A stretch of DNA of 64,000 nucleotides. It comes from Haemophilus haemolyticus M19501. GTDB lineage: Bacteria > Pseudomonadota > Gammaproteobacteria > Enterobacterales > Pasteurellaceae. The translations under genes and the position numbers were made by a program. Within the stretch, counting starts at the first letter, position 1. Every line of letters starts with the position of its first letter. The notes beneath the pieces are model-generated. The model was not told the DNA's origin, did no database searches, and saw only the letters and a program-made list of their open reading frames with translations. Positions 49,578 through 58,974 of this stretch are shown one piece after another. The stretch is taken from positions 186,001 to 250,000 of the forward strand of contig NZ_AFQO01000003.1 of NCBI RefSeq assembly GCF_000222025.1, read 5' to 3'.

Positions 49578-50618
49578 ATGAAAAAAACTGCAATCGCATT
49601 AGTAGTTGCTGGTTTAGCAGCGGCTTCAGTAGCTCAAGCAGCTCCACAAGAAAATACTTTCTACGCTGGCGTTAAAGCCGGTCAAGCATCTTTCCACGAT
49701 GGCATTCGTGCTCTAGCTCGTGAAAATAGTGAGGGTTATCACCGTAATTCTTTCACTTACGGTGTATTTGGTGGTTATCAAATTTTAAATCAAGATAACT
49801 TAGGTTTAGCGGTTGAATTAGGTTACGATGATTTCGGTCGTGCTAAAGGTCGCCAAGCAGGTAAAACTGATGCTAAACACACTAACCACGGTGCACACTT
49901 AAGCTTAAAAGGCAGCTATGAAGTGTTAGAAGGTTTAGATGTTTATGGTAAAGCAGGTGTTGCTTTAGTGCGTTCTGACTATAAAAAAGTTAGTGATCAG
50001 TTCCGTGAACATAGCTTGCGTACTTCTGGTTTATTCGCAGTTGGTGCAGAATATGCAGTGTTACCAGAGTTAGCAGTTCGTTTAGAATACCAATGGCTAA
50101 CTCGTGTAGGTAAATTACGTACAGGCGATGATGCTCATAGTGCAATTAATTATAATCCATGGATTGGTTCTATCAATGCAGGTATTTCTTACCGCTTCGG
50201 TCAAGGCTCAGCGCCAGTTGTTGCAGCACCTGAAATGGTAAGCAAAACTTTCAACTTAAACTCTGATGTAACTTTTGCGTTCGGTAAAGCAAACTTAAAA
50301 CCACAAGCTCAAGCAACCTTAGATGGTATTTACGGTGAAATCGCACAAATCAACGGTGCTAAAGTAGCTGTTGCTGGTTACACTGACCGTATTGGTTCTG
50401 ATGCGTTCAACGTTAAACTTTCTCAACAACGTGCTGACACTGTAGCTAACTACTTCGTTGCTAAAGGTGTTTCTGCAGATGCAATCTCTGCAACTGGTTA
50501 CGGTAAAGCAAACCCAGTGACTGGCGCAACTTGTGACCAAGTTAAAGGTCGTAAAGCGCTTATCGCATGTCTTGCTCCAGACCGTCGTGTAGAGATCGCA
50601 GTTAACGGTACTAAATAA
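49578..50618 (+). CDS. ompA: Outer membrane protein P5 (OmpA)
   Basis: A 346-residue OmpA-family porin/adhesin. Signal peptide MKKTAIALVVAGLAAASVAQA, eight-stranded barrel to about residue 205 (four variable surface loops), short PVVAAPEM linker and C-terminal peptidoglycan-binding domain (NSDVTFAFGKANLKPQA, GYTDRIGSDAFN, KGRKALIACLAPDRRVEI). It anchors the envelope and binds mucin, CEACAMs and factor H in H. influenzae. The loops contain repeated basic/His-rich segments (KTDAKHTNHGAH) and are where strains differ. Confidence 0.98.
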   Translation: MKKTAIALVVAGLAAASVAQAAPQENTFYAGVKAGQASFHDGIRALARENSEGYHRNSFTYGVFGGYQILNQDNLGLAVELGYDDFGRAKGRQAGKTDAKHTNHGAHLSLKGSYEVLEGLDVYGKAGVALVRSDYKKVSDQFREHSLRTSGLFAVGAEYAVLPELAVRLEYQWLTRVGKLRTGDDAHSAINYNPWIGSINAGISYRFGQGSAPVVAAPEMVSKTFNLNSDVTFAFGKANLKPQAQATLDGIYGEIAQINGAKVAVAGYTDRIGSDAFNVKLSQQRADTVANYFVAKGVSADAISATGYGKANPVTGATCDQVKGRKALIACLAPDRRVEIAVNGTK

Positions 50619-50652
50619 TTTTAGTGTTCGTTTAACGAAAGATTAAATACAG

Positions 50653-50684
50653 CAAAAGGCTTAAACTTCGGTTTAGGCCTTTTG
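50653..50684 (+). terminator. ompA terminator with UUCG loop
   Basis: CAAAAGGCTTAAAC-TTCG-GTTTAGGCCTTTTG: a 14-bp stem with an extra-stable UUCG tetraloop, followed by TCTTAT. Confidence 0.85.
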
Positions 50685-50768
50685 TCTTATATGAATCTAA
50701 AACCAAGCATTTCAATCAAGTTTTAACTTATGATAGAATACGGTTCTCATTTATTTATAGGGAACATT

Positions 50769-51092
50769 ATGGAAACCTTAGACAAAATCAAAAAGCAAAT
50801 TAGTGAAAATCCAATTCTTATTTATATGAAAGGTTCACCAAAATTACCATCTTGTGGCTTTTCTGCTCGTGCATCTGAAGCATTGATGAATTGTAAAGTA
50901 CCTTTTGGTTATGTAGATATTTTGCAACATCCAGATATTCGTGCTGAATTACCAGCATATGCAAACTGGCCAACTTTTCCGCAATTATGGGTAGAGGGGG
51001 AATTAATTGGTGGTTGTGATATCATTTTAGAGATGTATCAATCTGGTGAATTACAAACTTTATTAGCTGAAGTTGCAGCAAAGCACGCTTAA
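50769..51092 (+). CDS. grxD: Monothiol glutaredoxin GrxD (Grx4)
   Basis: A 107-residue CGFS glutaredoxin (KLPSCGFSARA) that binds and delivers 2Fe-2S clusters with glutathione. WPTFPQLWVEGELIGGCDI is the GSH-binding region. The ATG at 50769 with GGGA upstream is chosen; an upstream ATG at 50730 would add a non-conserved extension. Terminator follows. Confidence 0.96.
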   Translation: METLDKIKKQISENPILIYMKGSPKLPSCGFSARASEALMNCKVPFGYVDILQHPDIRAELPAYANWPTFPQLWVEGELIGGCDIILEMYQSGELQTLLAEVAAKHA

Positions 51093-51109
51093 TTACATTA
51101 GAAAAATGA

Positions 51110-51132
51110 AACCCGCTTATAGCGGGTTTTTT
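51110..51132 (+). terminator. grxD terminator
   Basis: ACCCGCT-TAT-AGCGGGT then TTTTT. It lies between convergent grxD and hisC and may also act on the latter. Confidence 0.85.
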
Positions 51133-51167
51133 ATACAAATAAATTTGTTTTTTATTGAATAAATAGT

Positions 51168-52268
51168 CTAGGCAAGCTTTAATACCTTAGAAAGTGCGGT
51201 AAAAAATCGATTATTTTCTTCAGGTAAACCAATACTTATACGCAAATGATTCGGCATGCCATAACCAGCAATAGGGCGAACGATTACGCCTTCGCGTAAT
51301 AACGCATCATAAATTGGGGCAGCAGGTTGTTTGAAATCAATGGTTATAAAATTTCCTTTGGAGGGAATATATTCCAATTGATTTTTTTGACAAAAGTCTT
51401 CATAACGTCGCATTTCTACTCGATTATTTTCAGCTACTTTCTCAACAAATTCATCGTCATTCATTACGGCAACTGCAGCGGTTAATGCCAAAGAATTACA
51501 GTTAAATGGTTGTCGAACTCGATTTAATAAATCTGCGATTTCAGGATTAGATACCGCATAACCAATGCGTAAACCCGCCAAGCCATAGGCTTTAGAAAGA
51601 GAGCGTGAAATAATTAAATTTGAATATTTTTTTAATAAACGGAAGGAGTCCACTCGTTCTTCAGATCTGGTAAATTCGGTGTAGGCTTCATCTAATACCA
51701 CGATTACATTTTGTGGAACTTCTACTAAAAAATCTTCAATTTCTTGCGACGTTAAAAAATTACCCGTTGGATTATTGGGATTAGCAATGTAAATGAGCTT
51801 TGTTTTATCAGAAAGTGCGGTCAAAAATCCTTGTAAATCGTGCCCCCAATTTTTAGCTGGAATTTCTTTTGCAATTGCATTAATCGCTTTAGTTACTAAA
51901 GGATAAACAATAAAGGCATATTGTGAATAAATGATTTCATCGCCTTCGGTTGCGAAAGTGTGAGCAAAAAGTTCTAATAAATCGTTTGATCCATTTCCGA
52001 GTGTAATTTGATTTGGTTGAACGCCAAATTTTTTTGCGATAGTTTGTTTTAGTTCAAAGCCATTCGCATCTGGATAACGAGTCAGTTTATCTAATTGTTC
52101 GAAAATTGCTTTTTTTGCACTTTCTGGAAAACCAAATGGGCTTTCGTTTGAGGCAAGTTTAACGATATTGGAAATCCCAAGTTCTCTTTCTAATTCTTCA
52201 ATGGGTTTGCCTGCTTGATAAGGGGATAAGGATTGTACGCCTCGATTGGCAATATTTATGTACTGCAT
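51168..52268 (-). CDS. hisC: Histidinol-phosphate aminotransferase
   Basis: A 366-residue fold-type I PLP enzyme. LASNESPFG near the N terminus, NPNNPTGN, DEAYTEF and SRSLSKAYGLAGLRIGY with the catalytic lysine are all present. It acts in histidine synthesis and possibly on aromatic amino acids; it lies outside a his operon. H. influenzae has a second hisC paralog elsewhere (from memory). Downstream of serC on the same strand after 89 bp. Confidence 0.93.
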   Translation of the reverse strand: MQYINIANRGVQSLSPYQAGKPIEELERELGISNIVKLASNESPFGFPESAKKAIFEQLDKLTRYPDANGFELKQTIAKKFGVQPNQITLGNGSNDLLELFAHTFATEGDEIIYSQYAFIVYPLVTKAINAIAKEIPAKNWGHDLQGFLTALSDKTKLIYIANPNNPTGNFLTSQEIEDFLVEVPQNVIVVLDEAYTEFTRSEERVDSFRLLKKYSNLIISRSLSKAYGLAGLRIGYAVSNPEIADLLNRVRQPFNCNSLALTAAVAVMNDDEFVEKVAENNRVEMRRYEDFCQKNQLEYIPSKGNFITIDFKQPAAPIYDALLREGVIVRPIAGYGMPNHLRISIGLPEENNRFFTALSKVLKLA

Positions 52269-52320
52269 AGTGTTATTTGAAAATATTGATGTGGATTAGG
52301 AGTAATTTTCAAGTAAATTT

Positions 52321-52339
52321 GGGCGTAGTAAATACGCCC
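52321..52339. other. Hairpin between serC and hisC
   Basis: GGGCGTA-GTAAA-TACGCCC, a 7-bp stem without a T-run in the transcribed direction. Perhaps an mRNA 3'-end stabiliser for serC. Confidence 0.45.
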
Positions 52340-52357
52340 ATTGAAAATGTTCTTTAA

Positions 52358-53447
52358 CTATTGAGGAAGATTTTCAGCTTCAAATTTTTTCATAAATGAA
52401 ATGAGTGTCTCAACGCCTTCCTGTGGCATAGCATTATAAATAGATGCTCGCATTCCACCTAAAACTTTGTGGCCTTTCAAAGCTTGTAAGCCCGCAGCAG
52501 TGGATTCTGCGACAAATTTAGCATCTAATTCAGCATTACCAGTGATGAAAGTGACATTCATTGTTGAGCGGTTTTCTTTTGCTACCACATTGCGGTAAAG
52601 TTTGCTCGAATCAATATAATCATAAAGGGTTTGTGCTTTTAGCATATTACGTTTTGCGATCACCGCTAAGCCCCCCCATCTCTTTAAGATGTTTAAATAC
52701 GAGGGAACATAAATACCAAGCAAATGTTGGTGGTGTATTGATCATTGAATCTGCATCACGTTGAGTTGCATAATTCCAAATAGATGGGGTTTCTTTACGT
52801 GCATTACCGATTAAATCATCACGAATAATGACTAATGTAATGCCCGCAGGACCAAGATTTTTTTGCGCACCTGCATAAATTACACCAAATTTACTGATAT
52901 CGATTTGGCGTGAAAGAATATTTGAAGACATATCAGCCACCAATATAGCATCGCCCACATTTGGAACATCAAAAATCTCTACACCACTGATAGTTTCATT
53001 TGGGCAATAATGAACGTAGTCATATTGATCAGCAATATGGCTAAAATCAAGATCGGTAATTCGAGTCTGTTCGCCATTTTCTACAATAGTGATTTCATCA
53101 ATTTCTGCAAAACTTCTTGCTTCTTTTGCTGCTGTAGCTGACCAATGTCCACTATTTAAATAAAGGGCTTTGCCTTTTTTACCGATTAAGTTCATCGGAA
53201 TCGCTGCAAATTGACCGCGAGCACCACCTTGTAGGAAAAGTACGCGATAGTTATCAGGAATATTGTAAACCTCACGTAGATCTTTTTCTGCTTGTGCAAT
53301 AAGCTCCATGAAATATTTACCGCGATGGCTTACTTCCATCACGGACACACCTTGATTGAGCCAGTTTGTCAGTTCACCTTGTGCTTTTTGTAGTACTTCT
53401 GGAAAAATCATCGCTGGTCCAGCGCTAAAATTAAAGACTTGTGACAT
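52358..53447 (-). pseudogene. serC: Phosphoserine aminotransferase SerC, frameshifted at a G7 tract
   Basis: Two overlapping frames make one SerC. From the ATG at 53447 the frame encodes VFNFSAGPAMIFPEVL, the PLP lysine region IYAGAQKNLGPAG and FKHLKEMGG, then runs out after LSGDRKT. The second frame resumes at the same point with [15 protein letters not shown] and ends at 52358. The junction is a run of seven G (seven C on the + strand, 52671-52677); six would restore a normal 362-residue enzyme. SerC makes phosphoserine and serves PLP synthesis. Confidence 0.9.
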
Positions 53448-53633
53448 TGTGTTTCCTTATTTTTGTAGATAGTTGAATCTGTTTTATCACTACAAAAGCA
53501 GAGAATCAAACGCTTTTTTGGTAAATAAAAAATTTTTTTGAGCTGACTCACAAAATTTACTTTCAGCTTTTGACGAATTACCAAAAAGAGGCTACATTAC
53601 CGCCATCAATTTTCTTACTAAAAGAGAGTCATT

Positions 53634-53978
53634 ATGGAAACTGTAAACAAGCAATCTTTCCAAGAGGTGTTGGAATACGTGCGTATGTATCGTTCGAAAA
53701 ACAAAATTAAGCGCGACATGGAAGACAATAATCGTAAAATCCGTGACAACCAAAAACGCGTATTATTGTTAGATAACTTAAATCAATACATTCGTGATGA
53801 TATGACCATCGAAGAGGTGCGCGGAATTATTGAAAGTATGCGTGATGACTATGAAGGTCGTGTTGATGATTATACGATTCGCAATGCAGAGCTTTCTACG
53901 CAACGTCGAGAGATCAGTGCGAAAATGAAAAGTCAGAAAAAAGCGCATGCGGAATTATTGAAAAATTCTGAAAAATAA
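53634..53978 (+). CDS. tmaR: PTS regulator TmaR (YeeX/DUF496)
   Basis: A 114-residue, almost wholly helical protein with the family block [18 protein letters not shown] and [18 protein letters not shown]. In E. coli TmaR clusters at the cell pole and sequesters enzyme I of the PTS. AGAGAG precedes the ATG. It is divergent from serC and ends at a bidirectional terminator. Confidence 0.95.
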   Translation: METVNKQSFQEVLEYVRMYRSKNKIKRDMEDNNRKIRDNQKRVLLLDNLNQYIRDDMTIEEVRGIIESMRDDYEGRVDDYTIRNAELSTQRREISAKMKSQKKAHAELLKNSEK

Positions 53979-53990
53979 TTGTAATGAAAT

Positions 53991-54019
53991 AGCCGGCTGA
54001 ATCAGTCGGCTTATTTTTT
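53991..54019. terminator. Terminator between tmaR and pabC
   Basis: AGCCGgCTGA / TCAGtCGGCT followed by TATTTTTTA; convergent genes on both sides. Confidence 0.8.
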
Positions 54020-54584
54020 ATAAGCCATTCATTGCATTAATGATTTTAATTTCATCGAAATTGCCAATATCTTCTAGGAATATTGTACGTTCTTGAATTT
54101 TCCTCTCTTGTAATAATTTTTCTCGTTGTGTGCCTAAAAGCAATGGCGTATCTGGTGTGTACCATTTTTTTCCTTGGCGAAAAATTAAATTACCAATGGA
54201 ACAATCTGTCACTTTTCCATTTTTGATAATCATAATTTCATCACAAGTGCCTCGTTGAGCAAACAATGTATTAATTAAACTGCGATCAGAATATTTCAAG
54301 CTATATTCGATGTCGTCACAAATTACAGGTTGAAAAGTGCGGTAAATTTTTCGATGGTATTCAAAATATTGAATTTGTGTGGTTTCGGCATTGTAATCAA
54401 TGCGGCAGCGAACTAATCGATTTTGTAAATTTTCAGGTAGTTGAATAAGGGAAAAAAGATTAAAAATTTTTACCGCACTTTTGCCATAATATGCACGTAA
54501 ACTACGTTCATATCTCGCTTGGTGTAAATCGATATTTTTAATTTCCCCCTTTTCAATGCAAAGGGTTTCAAATAAAGGGAACAT
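54018..54584 (-). CDS. pabC: Aminotransferase class IV, aminodeoxychorismate lyase type
   Basis: A 188-residue protein, much shorter than E. coli PabC (~270). Class IV features are visible: LKYSDRSLINTLFAQR with the probable PLP lysine, CDEIMIIKNGKVTDCSIGNLIF, and a C-terminal GTQREKLL. It most likely splits aminodeoxychorismate to 4-aminobenzoate and pyruvate for folate, judged by its neighbours pabB and pabA. The short length is odd but the frame is uninterrupted. Confidence 0.82.
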   Translation of the reverse strand: MFPLFETLCIEKGEIKNIDLHQARYERSLRAYYGKSAVKIFNLFSLIQLPENLQNRLVRCRIDYNAETTQIQYFEYHRKIYRTFQPVICDDIEYSLKYSDRSLINTLFAQRGTCDEIMIIKNGKVTDCSIGNLIFRQGKKWYTPDTPLLLGTQREKLLQERKIQERTIFLEDIGNFDEIKIINAMNGL

Positions 54585-54676
54585 TAAGGTATTCCTGTTA
54601 GTTATTGACTAGGGTAAGCATAATTAAACCGATTTTGGGGCGGTAGTTAGAAATATCCCAAAGGGGAATATGCGTA

Positions 54677-54700
54677 ACCGTGGGTACACTTACCCACGGT
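54677..54700. other. Perfect hairpin between pabB and pabC
   Basis: ACCGTGGGTA-CACT-TACCCACGGT, a 10-bp stem in the 127-bp gap. Resembles the GGG/CCC dyads of the hif region, but is not the same sequence. Could be a dyad remnant or attenuator. Confidence 0.5.
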
Positions 54701-54711
54701 ATAACAGATTT

Positions 54712-55689
54712 TTATATCGCGTAAGTTTCTGAAATAGGCAAATAAACTTTTTCTAATAATTCTTCATATTCATCTTGCACATTGCTATGAATGGTAATCC
54801 CGCCTCCACTATGAAAATAAAATTTTTCATCTACTTGAGAAATAAATCGAATTGCCACCGCACTTTGTAGTGTTTTACCATCAAATATGCCAAAAATTCC
54901 TGTGTAATAACCGCGTTTTTGTTTTTCTGCTTGTTGAATAATTTGTGTGGTTTTCTCTTTTGGTGCGCCACTAATGGAACCAGCAGGCAAGAGTTTCGCT
55001 AAAATATCTCCAATTTGATTTTGCCAGTTTTCATTCAATTTTCCGCAAATCTCAGAACTGGTTTGCAGTATTTCGCCTTTCTGGGTCTTGATACGATCGA
55101 TATAACGAAATTTTTTCACCTGAATGTGTTCTGCCACCATTGATAAATCATTACGCATTAAATCAACAATTGTGTAATGCTCGCGTTGTTCTTTTTCATT
55201 TGTGAGTAACTGATTTTCTGCATCGGGCAGAGACGCATTAATTGTCCCTTTCATGGGATAAGTAAAAATGCGGTTATCCTGAATATTGACAAAACATTCA
55301 GGCGAAAAGCAAACAAATTGATCTTGTAACCACAATTTATAAGGTGCATTGGTTTGATGAAAAATTTGTTCAAGTGAAATATTGCCTGAAATTTCAGTAG
55401 GATAAGTGAGATTCAATAAATAAGAATTGCCTTTTTGTAATTCATTTTGAACAAGTTCAAAACCTTGTTGATAACGCGAGAAAGGCATTGGATGTTTGGT
55501 AAAATTAAGAGGAATAGATTGTGGAGAAATCGTGCTATTTCTTTTCCCTAAAATATCAAAATAAATGCCTTGTTGTGCAGAATTTTCGAGAGGACAAATC
55601 AAGGGTTTTTCTTTTTCAAAATCAATAAGAAAGAAAAATGGCGTGCGTTGTTTGCCATAATGATTAGCCTGTTCAATAAAATGTTGCAT
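54712..55689 (-). CDS. pabB: Aminodeoxychorismate synthase component I PabB
   Basis: A 325-residue chorismate-binding enzyme (shorter than E. coli's 453). Motifs: FTYPMKGTI, HYTIVDLMRNDLSMVA and LPAGSISGAPKEKT, then the catalytic GIFGIFDG and FHSGGGITIHSN. It combines chorismate and ammonia from PabA. Divergent from pabA, 56 bp between starts. Confidence 0.94.
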   Translation of the reverse strand: MQHFIEQANHYGKQRTPFFFLIDFEKEKPLICPLENSAQQGIYFDILGKRNSTISPQSIPLNFTKHPMPFSRYQQGFELVQNELQKGNSYLLNLTYPTEISGNISLEQIFHQTNAPYKLWLQDQFVCFSPECFVNIQDNRIFTYPMKGTINASLPDAENQLLTNEKEQREHYTIVDLMRNDLSMVAEHIQVKKFRYIDRIKTQKGEILQTSSEICGKLNENWQNQIGDILAKLLPAGSISGAPKEKTTQIIQQAEKQKRGYYTGIFGIFDGKTLQSAVAIRFISQVDEKFYFHSGGGITIHSNVQDEYEELLEKVYLPISETYAI

Positions 55690-55745
55690 TGTGATTTGTG
55701 TTATTTTGCGTAAAATTGCACGATTATAACGAATACCGAGCGGTT

Positions 55746-56327
55746 ATGAAATTACTCATCATTAATAATCACGATTCTTTTACTTTTAACTTGGTAGATT
55801 TAATTCGCAAATTAAATGTGCCTTATGATGTTTTAAATGTGGAAGATTTGAAAGAAAATACAGCGGAAAAATATAGTCATATATTGATTTCGCCGGGGCC
55901 TGATGTGCCACGCGCTTACCCACAACTTTTTTCCATGTTGGAAAAATATTATCAGCAGAAATCTATTTTAGGTGTGTGTTTAGGGCATCAAACCTTATGT
56001 GAATTTTTTGGCGGTACATTGTATAACTTAGAGAATGTTCGTCACGGGCAGAAAAGAACATTAAAAGTGCGGTCAAATTCCCCATTGTTTTTTGATCTTC
56101 CTGCTGAATTTAATATCGGGCTATATCATTCTTGGGGCGTACAGAAAAAAGATTTTCCTAGTTGCCTAGAAGTTACCGCACTTTGTGATGAAAGCGTGGT
56201 GATGGCTATGCAGCATAAGTTTTTGCCAATTTATGGTGTTCAGTTTCATCCAGAATCTTATATGTCAGACTTTGGAGAGCAAATTTTGCGTAATTGGTTG
56301 GCAATTCCTCCCACAACTACCCCATAA
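55746..56327 (+). CDS. pabA: Aminodeoxychorismate synthase glutaminase PabA
   Basis: A 193-residue class I glutamine amidotransferase with the nucleophile in GVCLGHQTL and the catalytic HPES near the C terminus. It feeds ammonia to PabB. The ATG at 55746 (MKLLIINNHDSF) is chosen over an upstream frame start because family homology begins there. It could instead act as TrpG, but the neighbours favour PabA. Confidence 0.92.
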   Translation: MKLLIINNHDSFTFNLVDLIRKLNVPYDVLNVEDLKENTAEKYSHILISPGPDVPRAYPQLFSMLEKYYQQKSILGVCLGHQTLCEFFGGTLYNLENVRHGQKRTLKVRSNSPLFFDLPAEFNIGLYHSWGVQKKDFPSCLEVTALCDESVVMAMQHKFLPIYGVQFHPESYMSDFGEQILRNWLAIPPTTTP

Positions 56328-56333
56328 TACCGC

Positions 56334-56385
56334 TTGCTTATTAAGCAAAAATGCGTATTATAGCCGTCTATACGTCAATACATCC
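56334..56385 (+). promoter_or_regulatory. metK promoter with three tandem MetJ boxes
   Basis: TTGCTT (56334) and TATTAT (56356) with 16 bp spacing are followed by AGCCGTCT, ATACGTCA, ATACATCC (56362-56385), three 8-bp units matching the MetJ box AGACGTCT at 7, 6 and 5 positions. MetJ with SAM would repress metK. Confidence 0.75.
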
Positions 56386-56411
56386 AAATTTAAAAGAAAA
56401 AGAGAGAAAAT

Positions 56412-57566
56412 ATGTCTAGCTATTTATTTACATCTGAATCTGTCTCTGAAGGGCATCCAGATAAAATTGCCGATCAAATTTCTGATGCGGTACTTGATGA
56501 AATCCTAAAACAAGATCCAAAAGCACGAGTCGCTTGTGAGACCTACGTAAAAACCGGTATGGCATTGGTGGGTGGTGAAATTACCACATCAGCATGGGTC
56601 GATATTGAGAATTTAACGCGTAAAGTGATTTGTGATATTGGTTATGAACATTCTGAAATGGGTTTTGATGGCCATTCTTGTGCGGTGCTTAATGCGATTG
56701 GTAAACAATCTGTAGATATTAATCAAGGCGTTGATCGTGAAAATCCATTAGATCAAGGTGCAGGCGACCAAGGTATTATGTTTGGTTATGCCACCAATGA
56801 AACAGATGTATTAATGCCAGCAGCCATTACTTATGCACATCGCTTAATGGAAAAACAAGCTGAAGTGCGTAAAAGCGGTAAATTAGCATGGTTACGCCCA
56901 GATGCGAAAAGCCAAGTCACGTTAAAATATGAAGATAATAAAATTGTTGGTGTGGATGCGGTTGTGCTTTCTACTCAACATTCTGAAGAAGTTAGCCAAA
57001 AAGATTTACACGAAGGTGTGATGGAAGAAATTATCAAACCTGTATTACCAAGTGAATGGCTTTCTAAAGAAACAAAATTCTTCATTAACCCGACTGGTCG
57101 TTTTGTTATTGGTGGGCCAATGGGCGATTGTGGTTTAACAGGTCGTAAAATTATCGTAGATACTTACGGTGGTGCCGCTCGTCACGGTGGTGGCGCATTC
57201 TCAGGAAAAGATCCATCTAAAGTAGATCGTTCCGCTGCTTATGCTGCACGTTATGTCGCAAAAAATATTGTGGCAGCTGGTTTGGCAGATCGTTGTGAAA
57301 TCCAACTTTCTTATGCGATTGGTGTGGCTGATCCAACATCTATTATGGTCGAAACCTTTGGAACTGGAAAAGTTGCAAATGAATTATTAGTGTCATTAGT
57401 TCGTGAATTTTTTGATTTACGTCCTTATGGCTTAATTAAAATGTTAGATTTAATTCAACCAATCTATCGTGAAACGGCAGCTTATGGTCATTTCGGTCGT
57501 GAGCAATTCCCTTGGGAAAAAGTGGATCGTGCAGCAGAATTACGTATTGCGGCAGGTTTAAAATAA
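56412..57566 (+). CDS. metK: S-adenosylmethionine synthetase
   Basis: A 384-residue [35 protein letters not shown] and the [19 protein letters not shown] signatures are intact. It makes SAM from methionine and ATP. AGAGAGAAAAT precedes the ATG. MetJ-type boxes overlie its promoter. No clear terminator occurs until 57824, so the transcript may extend over the small-peptide locus as antisense RNA. Confidence 0.98.
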   Translation: MSSYLFTSESVSEGHPDKIADQISDAVLDEILKQDPKARVACETYVKTGMALVGGEITTSAWVDIENLTRKVICDIGYEHSEMGFDGHSCAVLNAIGKQSVDINQGVDRENPLDQGAGDQGIMFGYATNETDVLMPAAITYAHRLMEKQAEVRKSGKLAWLRPDAKSQVTLKYEDNKIVGVDAVVLSTQHSEEVSQKDLHEGVMEEIIKPVLPSEWLSKETKFFINPTGRFVIGGPMGDCGLTGRKIIVDTYGGAARHGGGAFSGKDPSKVDRSAAYAARYVAKNIVAAGLADRCEIQLSYAIGVADPTSIMVETFGTGKVANELLVSLVREFFDLRPYGLIKMLDLIQPIYRETAAYGHFGREQFPWEKVDRAAELRIAAGLK

Positions 57567-57641
57567 TAGGCTTGAATTTTTAGTTTGAAAGGCTTATATT
57601 GGAAAGGCAACAAGGTTACTTGCTGCCTTGACTGATAAGTG

Positions 57642-57707
57642 TTACCAAGCTGGCGAGCTATACAGTAACACAATAAATATGATGACGATTATAAAGATAA
57701 TTTTCAT
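57642..57707 (-). CDS. 21-residue hydrophobic peptide, candidate type I toxin
   Basis: From an ATG at 57707 the reverse strand reads MKIIFIIVIIFIVLLYSSPA plus a final Trp and TAA. A single membrane helix fills the peptide, a positive charge is at its start, and a good ribosome binding site (GGAGAC) lies 7 bases upstream. Two hairpins lie in the presumed leader and one beyond the stop. This matches small toxic membrane peptides of the Ibs/Tis type in general form; homology is not claimed. A promoter TAGAAT lies on the same strand near 57807. Confidence 0.55.
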   Translation of the reverse strand: MKIIFIIVIIFIVLLYSSPAW

Positions 57708-57722
57708 CAATTTTGTCTCCCA

Positions 57723-57781
57723 ATCAGTGTTAAAACAAACTGATCGAGATGATTGCATTACCTGACCCCCCAGTCAGGTAA
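57723..57781 (-). promoter_or_regulatory. Structured leader of the 21-residue peptide
   Basis: Perfect hairpins TTACCTGAC/GTCAGGTAA (57758-57781) and ATCAGT/ACTGAT (57723-57744) lie directly upstream of the peptide's ribosome binding site on the reverse strand. Structured leaders that hide the start are common in type I toxin mRNAs. Confidence 0.45.
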
Positions 57782-57823
57782 TGACAACACCTGACCAGCC
57801 ACTGATCATTCTATCATATAAAA

Positions 57824-57846
57824 GCCGCTTATCTAGCGGTTTTTTC
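57824..57846 (+). terminator. Terminator before sprT
   Basis: CCGCT-TATCT-style loop-AGCGG followed by TTTTTT. It probably ends transcription arriving from metK (through the peptide locus, antisense). Confidence 0.7.
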
Positions 57847-57855
57847 TTTTCAATC

Positions 57856-58371
57856 ATGACATCAATAGAGCAAATTCCATTTCGTCATTTAAAAATGCAA
57901 GTGCAACGCAAATTGAATCAGTCTTTGCTGCTTGCAGAGGCTTATTTTAAGCGAAAATTTACAATGCCTGAGGTAAATTATGATTTACGTGGCATAAAGG
58001 CAGGCGTGGCTTATCTGCAAAAAAATCAAATAAAATTTAACCGCACTTTATTACAAGAAAATGCAGATGAATTTATTCGACAAGTCGTGCCACACGAGCT
58101 TGCGCATTTGATTGTGTATCAAATGTTTGGTCGCGTAAAACCACACGGGAAAGAGTGGCAGCTTGTAATGAATGAAATTTTTAAGCTTCCCGCAGACACT
58201 TGCCATCAATTTGATATAAAAAATGTGCAAGGTAAAACCTTTGAATATCGTTGTGCGTGCCAAACCCATTTTCTAACTATTCGTCGGCATAACAAAATAA
58301 TGAAAGAACACATCGAATATTTGTGTAAAAAATGTAAGGGAAAATTAGTTTTTGTCGATGAAACAGAATAA
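57856..58371 (+). CDS. sprT: SprT-like zinc metalloprotease-fold protein
   Basis: A 171-residue SprT family protein with the HExxH-type motif [11 protein letters not shown] near residue 82 and a C-terminal zinc ribbon ([17 protein letters not shown]). E. coli SprT is of unknown exact role, linked to bolA; related SPRTN proteins digest DNA-protein crosslinks. The ATG at 57856 is chosen from homology ([15 protein letters not shown]); no good ribosome binding site is seen. Confidence 0.88.
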   Translation: MTSIEQIPFRHLKMQVQRKLNQSLLLAEAYFKRKFTMPEVNYDLRGIKAGVAYLQKNQIKFNRTLLQENADEFIRQVVPHELAHLIVYQMFGRVKPHGKEWQLVMNEIFKLPADTCHQFDIKNVQGKTFEYRCACQTHFLTIRRHNKIMKEHIEYLCKKCKGKLVFVDETE

Positions 58372-58421
58372 TTTTTGTGATATATTTTTCCAGTTTATTC
58401 AATAAATAAAGGAGTTATCCA

Positions 58422-58934
58422 ATGAAAAAATCTTTATTAGCAGTTATTGTTGGTGCATTTGCCTTTGCTTCTGTTGCAAATGCGAATATCTATGCTGAAG
58501 GCGATATCGGTTTATCTCAAACTAAAGCAAACGGTAGTAATAATACTCGAATTGAACCTCGTGTAGCGGTTGGTTATAAATTAGGAAATACGCGTGTTGC
58601 GGGTGATTATACTCATCATGGAAAAGTTGATGGTGCGAAAATTCACGGTTTAGGTGCATCAGTATTATATGATTTTGATACAAATTCTAAAGTTCAGCCT
58701 TATGTCGGTGCTCGTGTTGCAGCTAACCAATTCAAATATGATAATAGAGCTAATCAAGTATATAAAAGTTCTTCTGAAACTAAAATTGGCTATGGTGTTG
58801 TAGCAGGTGCGAAATATAAATTAGATGGCAACTGGTATGCAAATGGCGGTGTTGAATACAATCGTCTAGGTAGTTTTGATAATACTAAAGTTAATAACTA
58901 TGGCGCGAAAGTTGGCGTGGGTTACGGATTCTAA
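58422..58934 (+). CDS. Opa-like outer-membrane beta-barrel protein
   Basis: A 170-residue small barrel: signal peptide ending ASVANA, then eight predicted strands with IYAEGDIGLSQTKAN, VQPYVGARVAANQF and C-terminal KVGVGYGF with terminal Phe for BAM recognition. H. influenzae proteins of this type are called opacity-related; function is not established. AAGGAGTTATCC precedes the ATG. It is a paralog in style to the broken gene at 27573. Confidence 0.85.
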   Translation: MKKSLLAVIVGAFAFASVANANIYAEGDIGLSQTKANGSNNTRIEPRVAVGYKLGNTRVAGDYTHHGKVDGAKIHGLGASVLYDFDTNSKVQPYVGARVAANQFKYDNRANQVYKSSSETKIGYGVVAGAKYKLDGNWYANGGVEYNRLGSFDNTKVNNYGAKVGVGYGF

Positions 58935-58974
58935 TTTTTAGAATACAAAAATCTTTTTATAAAACACTTTAATT

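Noticed and set aside
52358-53447. serC as two separate genes
   Set aside because: Both frames align end to end as one SerC and meet at a homopolymer; the second frame lacks an independent start signal.
58051-58269. Reverse frame inside sprT
   Set aside because: Shadow of sprT, whose HExxH-type motif and zinc ribbon show the coding strand.
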